A stretch of DNA of 42,860 bases from Citrobacter amalonaticus (GCF_018323885.1 NZ_AP024588.1:1-42860), one strand, 5' to 3'; shown: positions 24,880 to 33,410, counted from the first letter of the stretch. Notes: generated by a model not told the origin, from the letters alone. Translations and numbers: made by a program.

Positions 24880-24894
24880 CCCCTGATTTCGGGG
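24880..24894 (-). promoter_or_regulatory. Hairpin over the holin ribosome site (sdi-like)
   Basis: On the minus strand CCCC-GAAATCA-GGGG is a 4-bp GC stem whose 3' arm is the AGGGGG Shine-Dalgarno sequence of the holin, 9 bases before the first ATG. In lambda and phage 21 a comparable structure sets the ratio of the two holin starts. Equivalence here is inference. Confidence 0.5.
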
Positions 24895-25040
24895 ATCTGT
24901 TCAAATTAGGAATTAACGTGGTTGTTGTGTGAACAAATCCAGGATACGTTTATTAGTAACGTGGTTTGTTCGTGACTAAAGGCATGAGCAAATCAGGCAG
25001 GAGGCTGTTAGCGCAGTCTCTTGCCACCCATCTTCACGAA

Positions 25041-25066
25041 ACCCGCCATTGAGCGGGTTTTCTTTT
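25041..25066 (+). terminator. Plus-strand terminator upstream of the holin
   Basis: ACCCGC-CATTGA-GCGGGT followed by TTCTTTT on the plus strand. It lies in the 255-base gap between the holin and the broken antirepressor gene and faces against the late operon. It may stop antisense transcription; on the minus strand the tail TTTCG is poor. Confidence 0.6.
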
Positions 25067-25159
25067 GGTCATTATCAAGCGCCCAGATATAGACGCTTTG
25101 TAATGAAGAGCCGTTGTGAAAGTGACTCTCGATTATTTCCAGGTCAGGTCGTTAATCTC

Positions 25160-25705
25160 TCATGCAGCTTTACCTTCCATTAAAGCAACCATGTCAGGAT
25201 CCATCTGGTCTATAATCCGCTCACGCGCTGCATTTAGAAGTTGTTTACGCCCACCAACACCCCATTTATTCATTACCTTGGCGCAGGAGCTTACTTCTTT
25301 GGTCTCCATATCGATAAGCAGGTCAAGGCGATTAAGACGATTCATATTTCCAAGTCCATTCAGGACCGCTTCGCGAAATGTTTCTTATACGCGAATTTCA
25401 AATTCCGGCTTAATCCATGCTGCGTAACGTATGGCAAGTAATTCTGACGCCCAAACACCAGGCTCATCGCCACCTCTGAAAACTTTAAGTGCTTGATTAT
25501 TTTCCAGGGGACAATTTTGTCCTTTGCCAACAAGTGCGATTACAAATCGCTTAACTGAACCATTCCTAATGAATTTGCTAGGCTTTTGAGATTCAGTTGC
25601 TTCGCCCTTTAATACGGCTGCAGCATGCAGATCGTTAAGGTTGTAACGGCCTTCAGCGTCAACTCTAACAGATACACCGTTTACTATTACTGTTGGGTAT
25701 TGCAT
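25160..25705 (-). pseudogene. KilA-N antirepressor gene broken by one in-frame stop
   Basis: One continuous frame encodes a KilA-N-type protein. The first part (codons 1-106: MQYPTVIVNGVSVRVDAEG, YNLNDLHAAA, GGDEPGVWASELLAIRYAAW, KPEFEIRV) is the KilA-N DNA-binding domain. At 25385-25387 a TAA stands where related proteins have Tyr before ETFR; after it the same frame continues with ETFREAVLNGLGNM and RLDLLIDME through to ...EGKAA at 25160. One base change (TAT or TAC to TAA) explains the split. The truncated 106-residue domain could still bind DNA. The gene lies just behind a C4-like leader, as phage antirepressors do. Confidence 0.85.
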
Positions 25706-25714
25706 AGCGATTTA

Positions 25715-25834
25715 CCTTTTAGAAAGTGAGCCTGTCTCACAGAAAAGCCGCCCGAGAGAGGTCGCCACCTATAACGGCATTTCTCAGGCTCGCTTACTGA
25801 AAGGCTCTCGTTGTAAATTGCGCGTGAGATGCGC
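25715..25834 (-). repeat. 120-bp direct repeat, copy 2: C4-like antisense RNA leader
   Basis: Exact copy of 23479-23598, located directly before the KilA-N gene and supplying its AAAAGG ribosome site. In P1, P7 and Gifsy-type prophages a C4 RNA is made upstream of the antirepressor and blocks its translation; this placement fits that model better than copy 1 does. It lies in the late leader, downstream of the late promoter and terminator. Confidence 0.65.
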
Positions 25835-25945
25835 AGAAGATGTGAAAACGCCCTTATCTCCGTAACCACGAAAGTTAGAGGGTATCTGTATGTGTTCTGG
25901 TGTTTGGTGATGAGGGCGCTTTCAGAAATGTCGTGCCAGAAATGC

Positions 25946-25972
25946 AAAAGCCCCGAGCTATTAACTCAGGGC
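25946..25972 (-). terminator. Late terminator tR'-like, downstream of the late promoter
   Basis: On the minus strand GCCCTGAG-TTAATAG-CTCGGGGC followed by TTTTGC. It lies about 80-100 bases past the late promoter, as in lambda, 21 and 82, where Q antitermination is needed to pass it. The leader before it has no ORF with a ribosome site. Confidence 0.8.
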
Positions 25973-26056
25973 ATTTTTAATGCAGTGCCGGTAAAAGTGT
26001 TTAGGCTTTGCGGTCTTACCTGCTGCTCTGTTCGCTTTTGCTCCGAGCATACATAA

Positions 26057-26085
26057 AATGTACTACTTCAATTTTGCGAAATCAA
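26057..26085 (-). promoter_or_regulatory. Late promoter PR' candidate
   Basis: On the minus strand TTGATT (26085-26080), 17 bases, TACATT (26062-26057), between the Q-like gene and the late terminator. The expected start is near 26050. Spacing and place fit a lambdoid late promoter; a Q-binding element cannot be read with certainty. Confidence 0.6.
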
Positions 26086-26111
26086 GTTATTTAGGACAAT
26101 TTACCTAAATA

Positions 26112-26723
26112 TTACGCTGATTGTGGAAATTCATTCTCAATTTCGCGCCTCATCGCATAAAAGATTTCTGAATCTAGCACATTCTCGCACCAGACAACTC
26201 TCCGTCTGCATGACTGGATATCCATTCCTGTGACTGCATTCATCATCCTGGCGATATCTTGCGTGCAATTGCGATTGCAATATCGCTTAATAGCTACATC
26301 GCGGACGGGGCTTTCACGGTGAAACGTCTTGACCATCACGCGTTCAACGAAAGCAGCATCATCGGATTCTTTGGCGAGACCGATGATGTTGCTGAACGAT
26401 GATTGAGGGATGACCAGTTCGCGAGCTTTCTTGTATAGCGCATCTCCACGCAGTCCATCTTCTTCGTACAGGCGCATGACGACAGATTCAATCTGCTTGG
26501 CCTTGTCATCACTCCACTGGCTACGAATCATCAGCCGACCGATAACGTTGATTGCACCACCTGGAGAATCATCACCGGCGTTAACCTTGCCCCATACCTG
26601 AAGCATGTAGTGAACCCATGCTCTCTGTCGTGTGCTGATGGTTTTCTTTGGATGTTTCCATACTCGACGGAAATGCGCATCGTCGATGAAGTTGACCATG
26701 CTGAATATAGGAGTGTGTTTCAC
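26112..26723 (-). CDS. Q: Q-like late antiterminator (DUF1133 type)
   Basis: 203 residues, starting MKHTPIFSMVNFIDDAHFRR, with the region STRQRAWVHYMLQVWG and a C-terminal Cys/Arg-rich segment (CNRNCTQDIARMMNAVTG). The pattern fits DUF1133 phage proteins that take the place of Q. It is the last gene of the nin cluster, directly upstream of the late promoter and terminator. Assignment rests mainly on position and remembered family pattern. Confidence 0.75.
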   Translation of the reverse strand: MKHTPIFSMVNFIDDAHFRRVWKHPKKTISTRQRAWVHYMLQVWGKVNAGDDSPGGAINVIGRLMIRSQWSDDKAKQIESVVMRLYEEDGLRGDALYKKARELVIPQSSFSNIIGLAKESDDAAFVERVMVKTFHRESPVRDVAIKRYCNRNCTQDIARMMNAVTGMDIQSCRRRVVWCENVLDSEIFYAMRREIENEFPQSA

Positions 26724-27058
26724 AATAACTCTCCTTTAGGCCAGCTACCCTCTTGCTTGATGATGTATGGCTTATAGTCATCGCTCTTTGTTTCCTTATG
26801 CGCGAGATTACCTACCTCGTTGGTCTCGAACATTCCTAGCGGGAGATATTGACGAGGGAATACCTTGTGCCATTTTCCGTACTCTGTATCTTCACCGTCG
26901 CTGTATTTTACCGGTCCGCACGCGCTGCATAGCCTCATCCCCTTTCGTTCTGGAGCATATGACCAGTCGTATAACCTCTCGAAATATCCATTGAACCCTT
27001 GTGATGAAAGCGCCGTGTTTTCTACGCAACCACAATTCTCACACTGGAATAGGCTCAT
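26720..27058 (-). CDS. Zinc-ribbon phage protein in the nin region
   Basis: 112 residues with an N-terminal CENCGC and a second CSACGP about 40 residues on, a likely zinc ribbon. The rest is polar. It overlaps the Q-like gene and the next gene by 4 bases each. Function unknown. Confidence 0.72.
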   Translation of the reverse strand: MSLFQCENCGCVENTALSSQGFNGYFERLYDWSYAPERKGMRLCSACGPVKYSDGEDTEYGKWHKVFPRQYLPLGMFETNEVGNLAHKETKSDDYKPYIIKQEGSWPKGELL

Positions 27059-27237
27059 GCTGCATCTCCTCCAGTTGGCTTATTCGTTCCCAGCCGATTA
27101 CGCACTTCCCGCAGCTGCTCTCGTACATACTCAAGACTGCGCTCAAGCTCATGCTCTTTGCCAATCAGCACCTGCTCGGTATGCATATCGCGCTGACGCT
27201 GCCATTTGACTTGCTGGATGTTAGTTACGCTGCACAT
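27055..27237 (-). CDS. Small coiled-coil nin-region protein
   Basis: 60 residues, MCSVTNIQQVKWQRQRDMH then a long charged helix (EHELERSLEYVREQLREV). No family recognised beyond its usual place in nin regions. It overlaps ninH by 13 bases and the next gene by 4 bases. Confidence 0.68.
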   Translation of the reverse strand: MCSVTNIQQVKWQRQRDMHTEQVLIGKEHELERSLEYVREQLREVRNRLGTNKPTGGDAA

Positions 27238-27428
27238 GTTTTACCTCGACCGCCTTGATGAACCATGAGAACGCCGTTAACGATGGCGTGGAATTGAGCT
27301 TTGGTGTCTCGTGAATACCTGAGGATGGTGTTTCGGCTGCAGGCTAATTGCCTGGCTGCTTCCGACTGATTCCCTCGGACTTCAACGAGAATGTCAGGGA
27401 TAGTTTTGATGGATGGTTTGGCTACCAT
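27225..27428 (-). CDS. ninH: NinH, Fis-like DNA-binding protein
   Basis: 67 residues from the ATG at 27428 ([20 protein letters not shown]). The stretch KTIPDILVE, GNQSEAARQLACSRNTILRY (helix-turn-helix) and HAIVNGVLMVH is the NinH signature of lambda and P22. The reading from 27455 adds residues inside the upstream gene and lacks a ribosome site. Confidence 0.88.
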   Translation of the reverse strand: MVAKPSIKTIPDILVEVRGNQSEAARQLACSRNTILRYSRDTKAQFHAIVNGVLMVHQGGRGKTCAA

Positions 27429-27619
27429 GGATAAACCTCCCCGCTTCCTCCGCATTTATCACATGGCTTATGCGGCACTGCAGATGTGCTTCCATATGGC
27501 CAAGTCGAATAGTCCGTTACCGAACCGGCACCTCGACATTGCGAGCATTTTTGCTTAATGCTGAAATGTTGCTTAGCCATGTGCTGATATGCACCCTTGA
27601 TAACTTCTTCGTATTTCAT
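27422..27619 (-). CDS. DnaJ-type zinc-finger nin protein
   Basis: 65 residues with two CxxCxGxG units (CSQCRGAG near 25 and CDKCGGSG near 53), as in the DnaJ zinc domain. Found in nin regions of several lambdoid phages, next to ninG. The role is unknown. It overlaps ninG by 4 bases and ninH by 7. Confidence 0.8.
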   Translation of the reverse strand: MKYEEVIKGAYQHMAKQHFSIKQKCSQCRGAGSVTDYSTWPYGSTSAVPHKPCDKCGGSGEVYPW

Positions 27620-28224
27620 GCTGCCTCACTTCTGCTATCACGCAGGTCTTTAAGCTTCTGCTGATACTCCGCCTTAATAGCTTTGCACTCTTCTGTAGTC
27701 CAGCGATGGCGCTTATGGTCAGATTCGATTTCGTCTACAGCTGCATGCCCGATGCGTTCGATGAGCATCACGCGATAAGGAACCAGATTCCCGCTCTTGT
27801 GCTGATTGCATACGACGCATTGCTTATGGATATTGCGTTCATCAAATCGGAGTTGAGGTGCCGCAGCGGTCGTCCGGTAATGCCCGGCATCCCACTGAGC
27901 GGACGTGAACGTTCCGCACGAGATACATGGTAAGTCGCGGTCTCTTTCTCTGATGAAGGCGTTTACTGCTTGTTGGGCTTGTTTAATCCAGTAACTGCGG
28001 GGCTTTAAGGCGAGCTTTCGAATCTTTAACTTGTCTTTCTGCTGTTGTTCCTCTCGTCGTCGTTTCTTGTCTGCTGCTTTCTCTGCTTTTTCGCGCTCCT
28101 TGCTTCGTAGTTCAAGTGCTATCTTCGTACCGCAATCAGCGCAACACCATTGCTGGTTCTGAAACTTTGGATGAAACCACTCTCTGCACTCTTCGTTCTT
28201 ACACCTGCGCCTTGGTGTTCGCAT
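27616..28224 (-). CDS. ninG: NinG (Rap), Holliday-junction-associated recombination protein
   Basis: 202 residues. N-terminal zinc site ([16 protein letters not shown]), a Lys/Glu-rich coiled region, then [20 protein letters not shown] and [11 protein letters not shown], the nuclease-like Cys/His part, matching lambda NinG/Rap. Rap cuts branched DNA and aids recombination with phage Red or host RecBCD-type paths. It overlaps both neighbours. Confidence 0.92.
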   Translation of the reverse strand: MRTPRRRCKNEECREWFHPKFQNQQWCCADCGTKIALELRSKEREKAEKAADKKRRREEQQQKDKLKIRKLALKPRSYWIKQAQQAVNAFIRERDRDLPCISCGTFTSAQWDAGHYRTTAAAPQLRFDERNIHKQCVVCNQHKSGNLVPYRVMLIERIGHAAVDEIESDHKRHRWTTEECKAIKAEYQQKLKDLRDSRSEAA

Positions 28225-28423
28225 ACTCCCTCCAGTGCTTCATCATGATTGAATGTGGTACACGAAGCTTAATGCAGTGAGCATTAGCCCATTGCTGTAC
28301 GCCGCTTTCTGGCCTGTTAATTGTCGATGCGATAACCGGAAGTGGAACCTTACCGGCTACTCTGGTTATGTAGTCTTTCTCTTTCTGTGAGTAAGGCTTT
28401 GGAGGAGTTTTAGGTCTTGCCAT
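28199..28423 (-). CDS. Small helix-turn-helix-like nin protein
   Basis: 74 residues from the ATG at 28423 ([19 protein letters not shown]); a start at 28438 is also open. The pattern [24 protein letters not shown] suggests a Myb/GcrA-like DNA-binding helix. It resembles in style the gene at 40278-40583. Function unknown. Confidence 0.65.
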   Translation of the reverse strand: MARPKTPPKPYSQKEKDYITRVAGKVPLPVIASTINRPESGVQQWANAHCIKLRVPHSIMMKHWREYANTKAQV

Positions 28424-28592
28424 TGTCATCATCCTCATGCATTGCGCTATTCGGATCGCTCATTAATTCGCAGCAGCACTGTTCGCACAGATGGACTTCT
28501 AGAATGTGCAACTTGATTCCGCAATTAGCACAGGTTAATGCTCGCTCTATGCTTTTCTGCTCGTAGGCTTGGGCTTCATGTGGGCTAAGCAT
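28410..28592 (-). CDS. ninF: NinF
   Basis: 60 residues. ALTCANCGIKLHILEVHLCE and CCCELMSDPNSAMHED match lambda NinF closely, including the paired Cys residues of a zinc site. Function unknown. It overlaps the ninX-like gene by 8 bases. Confidence 0.9.
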   Translation of the reverse strand: MLSPHEAQAYEQKSIERALTCANCGIKLHILEVHLCEQCCCELMSDPNSAMHEDDDNGKT

Positions 28593-28905
28593 GTTTGGCG
28601 TCCTGCATCATGAGGAAGCACTCCATTGCACAGCGCAGAGGATTTTTACCGTTGCTGTGATGCACCGGGTCGCTGGCAAACATCCAGTCACCCTCGTACA
28701 AAGTGAATTCGTTGAAAGCAACCCACTCTCCTGCAGCAGTGTCTGGAATAATTGCTATCCTGTTTTCAGTGATAATCTGATATGCATCTGCTGGGTTAGT
28801 GCATGGATTGAATTCACCTTCTTCCGCACGCTCTACTGTCTTAAGCCCAATGTGATAGGCGACCTTACAATTAATTTCAAAATCTGATAACTGTGAATAG
28901 TACAT
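28585..28905 (-). CDS. ninX: NinX-like protein (DUF2591)
   Basis: 106 residues starting MYYSQLSDFEINCKVAYHIG, the P22 NinX N-terminus, with NPADAYQIITENRIAI and the conserved C-terminal NPLRCAMECFLMM. Function unknown. The gene lies in the usual place between ninE-side genes and ninF. Confidence 0.85.
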   Translation of the reverse strand: MYYSQLSDFEINCKVAYHIGLKTVERAEEGEFNPCTNPADAYQIITENRIAIIPDTAAGEWVAFNEFTLYEGDWMFASDPVHHSNGKNPLRCAMECFLMMQDAKHA

Positions 28906-28906
28906 A

Positions 28907-29143
28907 TCAATGCAACCTCGCTATAGTCTCTGGTTGTTCGTCCTCAGTTGGGCGGATAATGATGATTAAATCCATGTCTTCAAACTGATACATGTATCCA
29001 TCACCACCTTCTGCCTCGAGAGCACCTTCAACATGACTTGCAACTGCACTCATCAGGATTCGAGTAGCGTCAACACCATCGCTTTCCATGTCCTCAAGCA
29101 GGTCTTCAAGCCTTTCTGTGTATTCATCGTCTAAGTTGCTCAT
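28907..29143 (-). CDS. Small acidic protein in the nin region
   Basis: 78 residues, very acidic (many Asp/Glu in DDEYTERLEDLLEDMESDG), with a C-terminal strand DMDLIIIIRPTED. The acidity recalls nucleic-acid mimics or inhibitors, but no family is recognised. It starts just after ninE and ends one base before the ninX-like start. Confidence 0.6.
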   Translation of the reverse strand: MSNLDDEYTERLEDLLEDMESDGVDATRILMSAVASHVEGALEAEGGDGYMYQFEDMDLIIIIRPTEDEQPETIARLH

Positions 29144-29145
29144 AG

Positions 29146-29322
29146 CTATTTCCTCGCACGATTACGGAGCCATCTGATATCCCAGAGATGAGCCGTATAG
29201 TTGAAGGTTTTAATGTCTGATTCGGTAGGTACTGGCTTAGGTTTGTTTCTGGAGCGTTTGGTGGGAAGGAATTTGCAGTTTTCACAAACTATGTCGGTGA
29301 TACTTCGTCGCTGTCGCCTCAT
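29146..29322 (-). CDS. ninE: NinE
   Basis: 58 residues read by hand: [41 protein letters not shown]. This matches lambda/P22 NinE closely. Its ATGA start overlaps the ninB stop. Function unknown. Confidence 0.9.
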   Translation of the reverse strand: MRRQRRSITDIVCENCKFLPTKRSRNKPKPVPTESDIKTFNYTAHLWDIRWLRNRARK

Positions 29323-29756
29323 GCCGCATCTCCGAATCTGTCTTTCAACTCAAGCGCTAATCTGGCTTCGTCAGACCACTTAACATTCTTCTCAGCACCA
29401 AATGCCTGGATAAGCTCCAGAAGCTCTGCAAATTCACTCACCCTCATCTTGCTGGTTGACTGGCCTAACACTACGAATCCATCACCGTTAAGGTTAGGAA
29501 CGACATCCTGCTTCTTGAGTGCTGCGGTGAAGATGCACTTCCAGCTTTCAGCATCCAGCCATCGACCATGCCAGTTAACCTGACGCGAGACGTCACCGAG
29601 ACAACTCCATAGCATCTTGTTCTGCTGGAGGCTTCTGGTTCTGTCCTGGATGGTTACGATGATTGGCTTGTCATAGGAGGGTAAAACTTGCTGGATGGCT
29701 TGAATGGCGTTCTGCTGATGAATTGGGCTTCTTAGTTCAAATGTTAGTTTCTTCAT
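29319..29756 (-). CDS. ninB: NinB, recombination mediator (Orf)
   Basis: 145 residues, starting [21 protein letters not shown], with [21 protein letters not shown] and [18 protein letters not shown] as in lambda NinB (Orf), which binds single-stranded DNA and stands in for RecFOR. Overlaps ninE by 4 bases. Confidence 0.93.
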   Translation of the reverse strand: MKKLTFELRSPIHQQNAIQAIQQVLPSYDKPIIVTIQDRTRSLQQNKMLWSCLGDVSRQVNWHGRWLDAESWKCIFTAALKKQDVVPNLNGDGFVVLGQSTSKMRVSEFAELLELIQAFGAEKNVKWSDEARLALELKDRFGDAA

Positions 29757-29922
29757 CTCCTGCTCTCCGCTCCCAGGCTAATGCCGCCTTTGCCGCTGTT
29801 GATTCCTCTGGTCCGTCTGCCCCGCATTCATGGCAAGACACGAAGAACCATTCTTCATTGCTGTAGCTTTCAATGCCCACATCTCCGCTTCCGCAGAATG
29901 GACATGGTTTTGGTAAGCTCAT
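29737..29922 (-). CDS. Lar-like zinc-finger protein, possible restriction alleviation
   Basis: 61 residues from the ATG at 29922 (AAGGAG 5 bases upstream; a GTG at 29928 is weaker). MSLPKPCPFCGSGDVGIE followed by VSCHECGADGPEE and a helix AAKAALAWERRA is the pattern of the Lar/Ral-side restriction alleviation family. It might protect unmodified phage DNA from type I restriction; not proven. Confidence 0.72.
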   Translation of the reverse strand: MSLPKPCPFCGSGDVGIESYSNEEWFFVSCHECGADGPEESTAAKAALAWERRAGDEETNI

Positions 29923-29924
29923 AC

Positions 29925-30215
29925 TCACTCCTTCACTTTGATTCCAGCGGCGCGGATGGATTCTTCATAAGCATCCATTGCATCACCGAAGCCATTGGAA
30001 TAGTCCACTGTGTATCCTTTGACTAGCGCTTCTCTGCTGATGATAAATCGTGGTGCTTTTATCTCGATAGCTGAGCGAGACAGGTTCCAGAATTTCCAGG
30101 CTAGGCCTACATCCCATGACATGTATTCCTCATTGCCATTCTTTGCTCGGCGCATATCTACGCAGTCGCCAAGTTTTTCCATTTCCGCTTCAAAAGCCTT
30201 TCTTGATTCGTCCAT
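29925..30215 (-). CDS. Phage protein of unknown function
   Basis: 96 residues from the ATG at 30215, which has GGAGAGG just upstream. Mixed helix, with YMSWDVGLAWKFWNLSRSA and a C-terminal FGDAMDAYEESIRAAGIKV. It resembles Ea-type phage proteins of early operons, but I cannot name a function. Confidence 0.65.
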   Translation of the reverse strand: MDESRKAFEAEMEKLGDCVDMRRAKNGNEEYMSWDVGLAWKFWNLSRSAIEIKAPRFIISREALVKGYTVDYSNGFGDAMDAYEESIRAAGIKVKE

Positions 30216-30230
30216 ATTCCTCTCCATCAC

Positions 30231-30422
30231 CTATGCCGCCAGGTCAAAATAAACGTTAATAACGGCATCACCTTTTCCTTTTCTGGTGCGTCGCATTTGG
30301 CGTTTGGTAGGCTTCGTAAGAAATAAATACTCAGCCCACAGGTTTCCGCCTGACGTCCAGCCTGTCATTGCCGATGGATACACATATCCCGATCTGTAAC
30401 TCAATTGCCATTCAATCATCAT
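30231..30422 (-). CDS. Small basic phage protein
   Basis: 63 residues, aromatic N-terminal half (MIEWQLSYRSGYVYPSAMTG) and a basic segment KPTKRQMRRTRKGKGDA. GGAG lies 4 or 7 bases before two adjacent ATGs. Known as a hypothetical in lambdoid early operons; function unknown. Confidence 0.6.
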   Translation of the reverse strand: MMIEWQLSYRSGYVYPSAMTGWTSGGNLWAEYLFLTKPTKRQMRRTRKGKGDAVINVYFDLAA

Positions 30423-30431
30423 TACTCTCCA

Positions 30432-30908
30432 TCAGTGTGCTGGGGTGTTAGCTGGCAGTAATAATGTCTCAACAGGCTTCTTTCCAAACTTTTCCAATAG
30501 TGCTTCTGTGATTGAATGAGAGATAGAGTCAAAACCAGAAGCATCGATAGGCTCTTTAGTAAAACCATGAAACTCAAGAAGACGTAATGTCTCTTCAAAT
30601 GCTGGTTTATTTAGTGAGTCAGGAAGCCAAAAATGGAAAGCTTCACCAGAGCGATGCTTCTCCGCGAGAAGTCTGCCCTGCTTAATAAGCTTATGAATCT
30701 TCTTCATCGAAGCTGAGTTCCCAATTGGCAGTAATAGCCTGTTTGTTCTGAATGCTGTGCAGATGTGAGTTGAATAACGCATATAAAAATCATCGTTTGG
30801 AACCAATCCGCGTTTGTTACCGAAATAGTTATGAGTAGCCGCGTATGGGAGATGATTAACCACCGCTCTCCATACGGCTTGCAGAAATTCTTCGTCTGTA
30901 ATCTTCAT
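30432..30908 (-). CDS. Phage protein of unknown function downstream of the helicase
   Basis: 158 residues, starting [20 protein letters not shown]; winged-helix-like pattern with NKRGLVPNDDFYMRYSTHIC and a C-terminal amphipathic region. No family recognised. Its start overlaps the stop of a 30-residue membrane peptide by 4 bases (ATGA). Confidence 0.68.
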   Translation of the reverse strand: MKITDEEFLQAVWRAVVNHLPYAATHNYFGNKRGLVPNDDFYMRYSTHICTAFRTNRLLLPIGNSASMKKIHKLIKQGRLLAEKHRSGEAFHFWLPDSLNKPAFEETLRLLEFHGFTKEPIDASGFDSISHSITEALLEKFGKKPVETLLLPANTPAH

Positions 30909-30997
30909 CTCTTACTCACTCTGTTTCTGATGCAAATAAAAAAGGCCGCGACGATGGTCAGCAGCCCTGTTAGTGTTTCTGCGATGTAGGCAGTCAT
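30905..30997 (-). CDS. Thirty-residue single-membrane-segment peptide
   Basis: Translates to [20 protein letters not shown] then [10 protein letters not shown]: one hydrophobic segment of about 16 residues with a basic C-terminus, a positive-inside C-tail design. Start and stop overlap both neighbours by 4 bases (ATGA at the helicase stop and at the next start), a strong sign of coupled translation. Function unknown. Confidence 0.65.
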   Translation of the reverse strand: MTAYIAETLTGLLTIVAAFFICIRNRVSKR

Positions 30998-32370
30998 ACA
31001 TCCGCTCCTTTTGCGTAACGCTTGCCTCTGGGTGCCGGCGCATTTGCTGAAGTGCAAACCCCTCTTGCTTCGTCCTGGTCGCATGAGACAAAGTGACCAT
31101 TCTGGAATCGCTGATAAACAGTACCCAGCGAGCCAAAGCGGTTTTTCGTTACGATGATTTCAGCGAAAGGTGCAGCCTGGCTGTTTTCGTCATACACAGC
31201 TTCGCGATACAGCATGATGATTGAGTCTGCATCCTGTTCGATACTTCCTGAGTCGCGCAGGTCTGCGTTGGTTGGGCGTTTATTTGGTCTCGTCTCAACT
31301 TGCCGGGAAAGTTGGCTGAGTGACACGACAGGCGTTTTAAGCTCCTTCGCCATTGCCTTAAGGCTTCCGGATATGTGAGCAATAGCCAGGTCGTTTCGTT
31401 CTGCTTTTGGCTTCTGAATGAGACCTAAATAATCAGCCATGATGAGAGACAGGTGTGGATTTTCCTGCTTGAGACGTTCGGCTATAGCCATGATTTCCTC
31501 AACCGAAAGGCGACAAGCATCGACTACCCAGACGTCGAGATCTGCCAGACGCTTCATGCCTTCTGCAACCCTTCCCCATGCTTCGTCGTTCATGCGTGAT
31601 GGGTTTCTTAAAGCGCTAACTGGCATCATACCTGCACCGGCAATGCTTCGCTCGGCAATCTGCAATGCGCTCATCTCCATTGAGAAAATCAGCACTCCGC
31701 GCTTTTGCTCTGAGTTAGGCAATTTTCGACTTGCCACACTTTCTGCCAACTTCAGCGAGAATTCCGTTTTACCCATACCTGGTCGTGCGGCAACGATGAT
31801 CAGGTCTTCGGCGTTAATCCCGCCAAGGATTGCATCCAGTTCGTCGATACCGGTCTTCAGGTTGTCTGACTCTTCACCATTGCGCAGGCGCTTATCAAGT
31901 GTCTCTGTGTAGTCTGTGATGATATCGCCAAGGTGAACAGGTTTAATCTCATCACGTGGCTTCCTGATGGCTGACAGGCGCTTTACCAGTTCGTCCATTG
32001 CCTGACCTGACGCATCAATGGTTCCGTTCTCGATAGGGTCACGCATTTCGCTAATCAGCTGCAGTACCAGGCGGCGATGATAGTTATCAGCAACCATGCT
32101 GGCGTAGCCTTTCAGGTTTGCAGCGCTTGGGCATGACCGCGCAGTCATCATCACGTCGGTAGCGTATTCATCTCCGCATTCCTCGGCGACCATCAGGGCG
32201 TCAATCAGGTTACGGTTACGCGCTTGCTTGCAGATTACCTCAAAGGCTTTCCGGTAGAGTGGGATGGAGAATGCTTCAGGTTCAAGCGTCGCCAGGACGT
32301 CACTTGCTGCAGGTGTTAACCCTCCCAGGAGTAATCCGCCGATAACACTGGCCTCGATATCCTGTCTCAT
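30994..32370 (-). CDS. dnaB: Replicative DNA helicase, DnaB type
   Basis: 458 residues. N-terminal helical domain, linker, then RecA-like domain with Walker [12 protein letters not shown] (about 195-205), Walker [11 protein letters not shown] (about 305) and DnaB motifs [14 protein letters not shown] and [15 protein letters not shown]. It replaces lambda P by supplying its own helicase, as P22 gp12 does. It overlaps the O gene by 4 bases. Confidence 0.94.
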   Translation of the reverse strand: MRQDIEASVIGGLLLGGLTPAASDVLATLEPEAFSIPLYRKAFEVICKQARNRNLIDALMVAEECGDEYATDVMMTARSCPSAANLKGYASMVADNYHRRLVLQLISEMRDPIENGTIDASGQAMDELVKRLSAIRKPRDEIKPVHLGDIITDYTETLDKRLRNGEESDNLKTGIDELDAILGGINAEDLIIVAARPGMGKTEFSLKLAESVASRKLPNSEQKRGVLIFSMEMSALQIAERSIAGAGMMPVSALRNPSRMNDEAWGRVAEGMKRLADLDVWVVDACRLSVEEIMAIAERLKQENPHLSLIMADYLGLIQKPKAERNDLAIAHISGSLKAMAKELKTPVVSLSQLSRQVETRPNKRPTNADLRDSGSIEQDADSIIMLYREAVYDENSQAAPFAEIIVTKNRFGSLGTVYQRFQNGHFVSCDQDEARGVCTSANAPAPRGKRYAKGADV

Positions 32371-33410
32371 AGTGAGCCCTCCTTGACCTTGCGTAGAGTC
32401 TTCAATTCCATCAGTGTGTCAAAGTTTGCACACCACCCGGAGCCATCAGGACCTCCAAAGTAAAAATCTCTAGCATTTGCAATAAACGCCTTGAAATAAT
32501 TACGGAATCCTTCGACGTTCTTCCTTGCAAGGTGAGTTGCCAACTCTCGAATTGCTATTTCACGGTCACGATATAATTCAGCGAATGGCATTCTTCCATC
32601 AGCGACTTCGTTGTAGGCATCAATGACAGCCTGGCAATCAATATCCACACCTTCCCGCTGCCACTTTTCAGCATCTGTGAGATATCCATCGAATCGCTTA
32701 ACTCGGCAAATATTCTCTGGCTTTGGTATCGAATTCCCTTTACGTGACCACGCAGTAACAGCCCACTTTGTTACCAGGCAAACGTCTTGCAAGGTGTAGG
32801 CCTTTCTTGATTGCGTTGCAGTCATGAGACGAAGATATGGCTCAGCAGAGCGACATGACGAGTTGGTAAGTTGGTTGTAGTATTCGAGAGCTTTCTGCGC
32901 CCCATCAAAATCCCCCTGTGGGGGTATGGGGGATCTTTCTTTCTTTTCTTTTGTAATAGTTTCTTTTGTGTGACTCTGTTTTGGTGACAGGTCTGTCACT
33001 GTTTTGGTGACATTTTTTGTCATCAATGCGGTGACATTATCACCAGAGTAGTGACAGCCTTCGATTTGCCATTCTGCTATGTTCTTGTTTGGCCCTATTT
33101 GACTGCCTTCGCGAAGGATTACCTTCATTGCGATAAGCTCGTTCTTGGCCTTGTTAACTTTCTGTCTTGGCAGACGTGTAAGTTGAGCCAGTTGACTGTC
33201 AGAAATGCGATCAAGTTTCTTGCCAAACCCGTATGTTTTACGACAAATGGCATGAGCAACCTTGCTCTGATTCTTCGTTAAATCTGCGCCGATAAGCTCG
33301 TCATACAGGGCATTTGCAAGACGGGTATATCCATCTTCAAGTTCTGCCACACGACGCTCCACAGGCCTATGAGATGGCCTCAATTGTGTTACGGTTGCGA
33401 GATTACTCAT
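32367..33410 (-). CDS. O: Replication initiator O
   Basis: 347 residues. The N-terminal domain ([40 protein letters not shown], and the winged helix [21 protein letters not shown]) is the phage O DNA-binding part; the C-terminal part would load the helicase. The mid-region is coded by the iteron origin at about 32941-33056. It overlaps the helicase by 4 bases and the 47-residue gene by 8. Confidence 0.9.
   Translation of the reverse strand: MSNLATVTQLRPSHRPVERRVAELEDGYTRLANALYDELIGADLTKNQSKVAHAICRKTYGFGKKLDRISDSQLAQLTRLPRQKVNKAKNELIAMKVILREGSQIGPNKNIAEWQIEGCHYSGDNVTALMTKNVTKTVTDLSPKQSHTKETITKEKKERSPIPPQGDFDGAQKALEYYNQLTNSSCRSAEPYLRLMTATQSRKAYTLQDVCLVTKWAVTAWSRKGNSIPKPENICRVKRFDGYLTDAEKWQREGVDIDCQAVIDAYNEVADGRMPFAELYRDREIAIRELATHLARKNVEGFRNYFKAFIANARDFYFGGPDGSGWCANFDTLMELKTLRKVKEGSL
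32941..33056. other. Replication origin inside O: iterons and AT-rich tract
   Basis: GGTGACA occurs at 32983-32989, 33006-33012 and 33030-33036, and AGTGACA at 33050-33056, with inverted pieces (TGTCAC at 32994, TATCACC at 33037) between. A pyrimidine/AT-rich tract (32935-32970) lies beside them. This is the lambda ori plan: repeats bound by O plus an unwinding region, all within the O gene. Confidence 0.75.

Noticed and set aside
25687..25947. Minus-strand 86-residue frame across the C4-like repeat and late leader
   Set aside because: It lies in structured RNA and the late terminator; no ribosome site and no recognisable protein.
30912..31136. 74-residue frame over the end of the helicase gene
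   Set aside because: It overlaps the helicase in another frame; the 30-residue membrane peptide in a different frame has far better overlap signals.
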